From NCBI GenBank assembly GCA_000585055.1, contig JEMX01000052.1, forward strand, positions 1 through 56,823: a DNA stretch of 56,823 bases, in the 5' to 3' direction. The first letter of the stretch is position 1, and every line of letters begins with the position of its first letter. Positions 53,247 to 56,823 of this stretch are shown here, piece by piece. The position numbers and the translations under genes are program-made. The stretch comes from Candidatus Accumulibacter appositus. Its GTDB lineage: Bacteria > Pseudomonadota > Gammaproteobacteria > Burkholderiales > Rhodocyclaceae. The notes under the pieces were generated by a model that did no database searches, was not told the origin of the DNA, and saw only the letters and a program-made list of their open reading frames with translations.

Positions 53247-56200
53247 TCAATGCACCATCGCCGAGTGCATCTGTTGCTGCACGTACTGAAAGATCCCCTC
53301 GGCCCGCAGCTCGATGTCGTCGCTGGAAAAGTCGTCCGGCATGTCTGCGAGGAGGCGGTCAATGATCGCCGCCTTCATCTGTGCCTGCGCCGAGGCGCGG
53401 TCGCGCAAGCCGCCCATTTCGTGACGACGCTGCTCGATGGTGGTCATCAGTTCGCGCGTGAGCCGCTTGATCTGCGTGATTTCGCTCGTCTTGATGCTCG
53501 CCTTGTCCTTGCACAGCAGGTCATACACGGCCAGCTCTTTGTCGCTACTGAAGCCTTCGCGCACATAGCGCCGCTCTTCGATGTCCAGAGAATCGTTAAC
53601 CCTCAGCAAGTCCGCGAAGACCCGCTCGATCTCGGCGGCATCCTTGTCACGGTTGTATTCGTCGATGATTTCCCGATAGCGTCTGTAGAGGTCAATACGG
53701 CTCGGGTTCCGAGCGAGCATCTGCTCCAGCCGAGCCTGAATCCTCTCCTGCAGCGTCAGGACGGCGGTATTCTTGTAGGGCGACCTGGCGAACTCCGCGC
53801 GCAGGCGTTCAAAGTCGATGCCCGACAGGTCGTACTGCTTGTGCGGCGGCTGCTTGAATCCGTCCTTCGGTGCGACCTCCAGCGCGCTGTCGATCAAGCC
53901 GCGAATCTCCTGCATGATCACGGTGATGTCAGCGGCGGATTTTGGTTTCTGCAGGAGATTGTAGAGCGCCGAGATCGCCCTCTCTTGCGGCTCGTACTGG
54001 AACAAGCCCGGGTTCGGAAACAGGCCGCGGAAGCGGTCGGCCACGTCCTCGGCCAGGACCTGGAAGGTCTTCTTGTTCTCCGCTGAACGGCAAACGGCGT
54101 TCTGCGCGTCCAGCAAGGCCTGCCAGCTTCCCTCGCCTTCGTCGGCGCCGATCAAGACGGCCAGGTCAAAACCGACGCTCGCGAGATACGCCTCTACCTT
54201 GCCGATGGCTGCTGCGTATTCGGCGAGGGCCTGCTCCTCATCGAGCAGCGGATCGGCAGCAGCACCCTCACCCTGATCGCCTTGAGCGAAAGTCGCCAGG
54301 GCCTTGCGCAGGCTCTTCAGCATGCCGTTGTAGTCGATGATCAGGCCGTTCTTCTTGTGTGGCGTCACGCGGTTGACGCGTGCGATGGCCTGCATCAGCG
54401 TGTGCCCCTTCATCGGCTTGTCGAGATACAGGGTGGCCAGCGACTTGACATCGAAGCCGGTCAGCCACATGGCGCAGACGACGGCGACGCGAAACGGGTG
54501 GCGGGCGTCCTTGAAGCACTCGTCGACATCCCTGCCGCCAATGCCATTGGCGATCACCTCGCGGTACGGGCGAACGTCGACGCCCTCGGCGGCGAAGTCC
54601 CTGACCTCGTTCTGCTCGCCACTGAATACCGCGTGAATCTGCGTTTCGGTCATCCACGTGACCTGCTGGCGCAGGCGCTCGACGTAGCCTGTCTCCGGCT
54701 TGCCGGCCCTGGCGAAGAGCTGCTCTTCTTCCTGCAATTTGCCGCGCAGCGCCTGCAGCTTCTCTTGCCACCTAAGCTTGATGCGTTCAGTCATCCGGAC
54801 GCAGGTGATCTTGTCGATACACACCAGCAGCGCCTTGGCGTTGCCGCCATACCTGGGGGAATGACCAGGCAGCGTCGGCGGCTCCATCAGGCGCCAGCGC
54901 TGGTGGTAATGCTCGACGAAGTCCGTGGCCACGTCGTTCAGGTGCGTCTCGGAGGTGAACACCGGATACTCGCGCGCCAATTCCCGGTAGAGCTTTTCCT
55001 CCTGCTTTTCGCTCAATTCGCCGTCCGCGCGCGCGGCATCGATGCGTTCCTCGATCCGCCTGTTCAGCTGGGGGTCATTGATGTTCAGCTTCTCGCCGCG
55101 GTTCTCGTAGTACAGCGGCAAGGTCGCGCCATCGGCTACTGCGCGCTGGAAATCGTAGACCGACACATAGCGGCCGAAGACCTGCTCGGTGACGCTGCGC
55201 TCCGGGCCATCGATCAGGGGCGTACCGGTGAAACCGATGAAGCGCGCGCCGGCCAGCGCCATGCGCATGTTCAGCGCCAGGCGCCCGTATTGCGTGCGAT
55301 GCGCCTCGTCGGAAACCACGATGATGTCGCTGCGCTGGTTCCACGGGCTCGTCACCGGCTTGCGGAACTTGTGGATCAGGCTGAACACGTAGCGGCGGTT
55401 CTCGTCGCGCAGCAGGCGTTCGAGCCCCTCGGCGCCGCTGGCCTTGTCGCTCTTGTTGGTCGATACCCCGCAGCCGACGAAGGTACGGTAGAGCTGCTCG
55501 TCGAGTTCCTTGCGGTCGGTGAGCAGCACGAAGGTGTAGCCGGCCGAAACCTTGCGGTGCACCTTCTGGCAGAAGAAGACCATCGAATAGCTCTTGCCAC
55601 TGCCCTGGGTGTGCCAGAAAACACCGAGCTTGCCGGCCAACACGTCGCTATCGCCTGCCTGCAGTCGGGCAATCGCCTTGTTGACGCCGATGTACTGGTG
55701 GTTGCGCGCCACCACTTTCACCGTGCGCTCCTCGCTGCTGTCGAAGAGCGTGAAGTTCTCGACGATATCGAGCAGTGCGCCCTGGCTGCAGGTGCCGCGC
55801 AGCAGGATCGGCAGGATCGGTGTCAGCGGCGGCTCGTCGTGCCGCGGTGCCGTGTCCGGGTCGTCCTCGTTGAGCCGTTTCCAGCGGCAGAAGTGGTCCC
55901 AGCTACTGCTGATCGACCCGAAGCGCGCGTCGAGGCCATTGGAAACAATCACCAGCGCGTTGTAGTGAAAGAGCAGCGGGATGGTGTCCCGGTAGTCGCT
56001 GTAGTTGTCGTCGAACGCCGCCTGTAAGCCCTTGTCGTGGCGCTTCAGTTCGATGAACAGCAGCGGCAGGCCATTGACGAAACCGACCAGATCGCAGCGC
56101 CGCCGGAAGGGGCCGCTGTGCACCCACAGCTCGCGCACCACCAGGAAGTCGTTGGCCTCGGGCGCGGTGAAGTCGATCACCCGAACGTGCACGTCCTCGG

Positions 56201-56555
56201 CGGCGTTGCCACCAGGCGATTTCAGCGTGATGCCATCGCGGATCAGACGCCACTTCGCCTCGTTGTGCTGCAGCAAGGTCTTGGTCGGATCGGCGTCGAG
56301 CAGGCGATCGCGGGCGACGACCAGTTGCTCGCGCCCCTGGCGCGTCGCCGCCAGCTTCGGGTTCAGCCTGGCCAGCGCCTTGTCCAGTTCCCGCAACAGC
56401 ACGACTTCGCTGGCATCCTTGCGACCGAGCAGCGAATCGGGACCAAAGGTCTCGGCGTTGAAAGCATAGACCGAGCGCCAGCCCAGGTTCTCCGCGAACA
56501 GCCTGGCGGCGGGTTCCTGGACGTTGTTGTCTTCGGAGAAGGCGGCGCGGGGCAT
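53247..56555 (-). CDS. hsdR: type I restriction enzyme motor/endonuclease subunit HsdR
   Basis: A 1102-residue type I restriction R subunit that translocates and cuts DNA in complex with HsdM and HsdS. The PD-(D/E)XK nuclease core is [20 protein letters not shown] (about 152-171). Helicase motifs follow: Walker A HTQGSGKS (about 317-324), [15 protein letters not shown] box [18 protein letters not shown] (motif III), and late motifs ([31 protein letters not shown]). The long C-terminal helical region for HsdM contact is complete. The start ATG 56555 lies 22 nt after the hsdS stop, so both belonged to one operon. hsdM is not in the window. Confidence 0.96.
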   Translation of the reverse strand: MPRAAFSEDNNVQEPAARLFAENLGWRSVYAFNAETFGPDSLLGRKDASEVVLLRELDKALARLNPKLAATRQGREQLVVARDRLLDADPTKTLLQHNEAKWRLIRDGITLKSPGGNAAEDVHVRVIDFTAPEANDFLVVRELWVHSGPFRRRCDLVGFVNGLPLLFIELKRHDKGLQAAFDDNYSDYRDTIPLLFHYNALVIVSNGLDARFGSISSSWDHFCRWKRLNEDDPDTAPRHDEPPLTPILPILLRGTCSQGALLDIVENFTLFDSSEERTVKVVARNHQYIGVNKAIARLQAGDSDVLAGKLGVFWHTQGSGKSYSMVFFCQKVHRKVSAGYTFVLLTDRKELDEQLYRTFVGCGVSTNKSDKASGAEGLERLLRDENRRYVFSLIHKFRKPVTSPWNQRSDIIVVSDEAHRTQYGRLALNMRMALAGARFIGFTGTPLIDGPERSVTEQVFGRYVSVYDFQRAVADGATLPLYYENRGEKLNINDPQLNRRIEERIDAARADGELSEKQEEKLYRELAREYPVFTSETHLNDVATDFVEHYHQRWRLMEPPTLPGHSPRYGGNAKALLVCIDKITCVRMTERIKLRWQEKLQALRGKLQEEEQLFARAGKPETGYVERLRQQVTWMTETQIHAVFSGEQNEVRDFAAEGVDVRPYREVIANGIGGRDVDECFKDARHPFRVAVVCAMWLTGFDVKSLATLYLDKPMKGHTLMQAIARVNRVTPHKKNGLIIDYNGMLKSLRKALATFAQGDQGEGAAADPLLDEEQALAEYAAAIGKVEAYLASVGFDLAVLIGADEGEGSWQALLDAQNAVCRSAENKKTFQVLAEDVADRFRGLFPNPGLFQYEPQERAISALYNLLQKPKSAADITVIMQEIRGLIDSALEVAPKDGFKQPPHKQYDLSGIDFERLRAEFARSPYKNTAVLTLQERIQARLEQMLARNPSRIDLYRRYREIIDEYNRDKDAAEIERVFADLLRVNDSLDIEERRYVREGFSSDKELAVYDLLCKDKASIKTSEITQIKRLTRELMTTIEQRRHEMGGLRDRASAQAQMKAAIIDRLLADMPDDFSSDDIELRAEGIFQYVQQQMHSAMVH

Positions 56556-56577
56556 GGTGGGCTTTCTGTCGGGCGGA

Positions 56578-56769
56578 TCAGACCGCGATGGCGCCGGACA
56601 TCAGTCTGGGGAGTAGTTCGTCGCGAGCAAGGGTCAACGCGATCAACTGCTTCTTGAGCACCTTAATCTGCTCAATGATCGGCAGGGTTACGGCTTCAAA
56701 CACGTCAAGAACCTCTTGGGATGGCAGCATCACCGGCATGTCACGGAAGGTGCGTTTGCTAACCCCTGT
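56578..56769 (-). pseudogene. hsdS: C-terminal fragment of type I specificity subunit HsdS
   Basis: The in-frame product reads TGVSKRTFRDMPVMLPSQEV, then LDVFEAVTLPIIEQIKVLKK, then QLIALTLARDELLPRLMSGA and IAV. The 'IEQIxxLxxQxxxLxxARDxLLPRLMSG' end is the standard HsdS C-terminus next to hsdR. Directly upstream in the same frame is TAA (56770-56772), and no start codon with family sequence exists, so the target-recognition part is missing. Another frame upstream (SFALQAIDYARSFFR, ending at 56775) may be the tail of a different gene inserted here. Only 54 further bases are visible, so the cause is unclear. Confidence 0.75.
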
Positions 56770-56823
56770 TTAACCTACCGAAAAAAACTTCTCGCGTAAT
56801 CAATCGCTTGCAAGGCAAATGAA

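Overview
The window is high-GC, densely coding DNA with ATGA-type overlaps, Shine-Dalgarno starts and betaproteobacterial gene clusters: an SHP/diheme cytochrome/cytochrome b cluster beside a QseBC-like two-component system, nirBD-nasA-PP2C/kinase, and fdhD-mobA. I infer a betaproteobacterium, perhaps a Rhodocyclales member of the Accumulibacter/Dechloromonas type. The genus is a guess, because no rRNA or other marker is present.

Region 1 (1-2.3 kb) holds the 3' end of an unrecognised gene and a SAM-dependent methyltransferase of the PKMT-like type with a 'regulatory domain'. Region 2 (2.3-35.6 kb) is dominated by one giant gene for a LEPR-XLL-type repeat protein. As printed it is split over three reading frames. 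Each break lies exactly at a perfect short tandem duplication (20 bp at 11208-11247, 17 bp at 14927-14960). Removing one copy of each restores a single frame from a GTG at 2316 to the stop at 35643, encoding about 11,096 residues (roughly 1.1 MDa). Its modules in order are: LEPR-XLL leader; W..G..AGTV repeats; beta-solenoid; HGF/TGQ/IGGL repeats; about 125-residue solenoid repeats; a cadherin-like domain; a metzincin-like module (HEQGHVLGLGD); more solenoid and a second HGF/TGQ block; GLGM and G-D-rich repeats; 21 FG-GAP blades; RTX nonapeptides with His/Lys/Asp-rich inserts; and a second metzincin-like module with the full HEIGHLLGYAH motif near the C-terminus.

Region 3 (36.2-42.9 kb) has, on the minus strand, fdhD-mobA (molybdoenzyme maturation) and a PepSY protein-response regulator-histidine kinase operon. 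Facing the latter on the plus strand is the SHP-type haem protein, diheme cytochrome c and ferric-reductase-like cytochrome b/flavoprotein set. Between the two divergent operons lie 11-bp-phased TTCAG/TGAAC repeats that look like response-regulator sites.

Region 4 (43.0-51.8 kb) has a subtilase with two P-domains behind a near-consensus sigma-70 promoter. It is followed by a nitrite/nitrate assimilation cluster: nirB, nirD, a NarK/NasA-type transporter, and a PP2C phosphatase fused to a Ser/Thr kinase. The cluster sits behind a consensus-matching sigma-54 promoter (45660-45675), which predicts NtrC-type nitrogen control. GC-rich inverted repeats punctuate the gaps.

Region 5 (52.0-56.8 kb, minus strand) is a small defence island: a truncated hsdS end, a full hsdR, a decayed stretch, a truncated AbrB/MazE-like antitoxin, an AAA-ATPase remnant with a broken P-loop, and an intact MntA-HepT toxin-antitoxin pair.

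No tRNA, rRNA, CRISPR array, insertion sequence or type I secretion transporter was seen.
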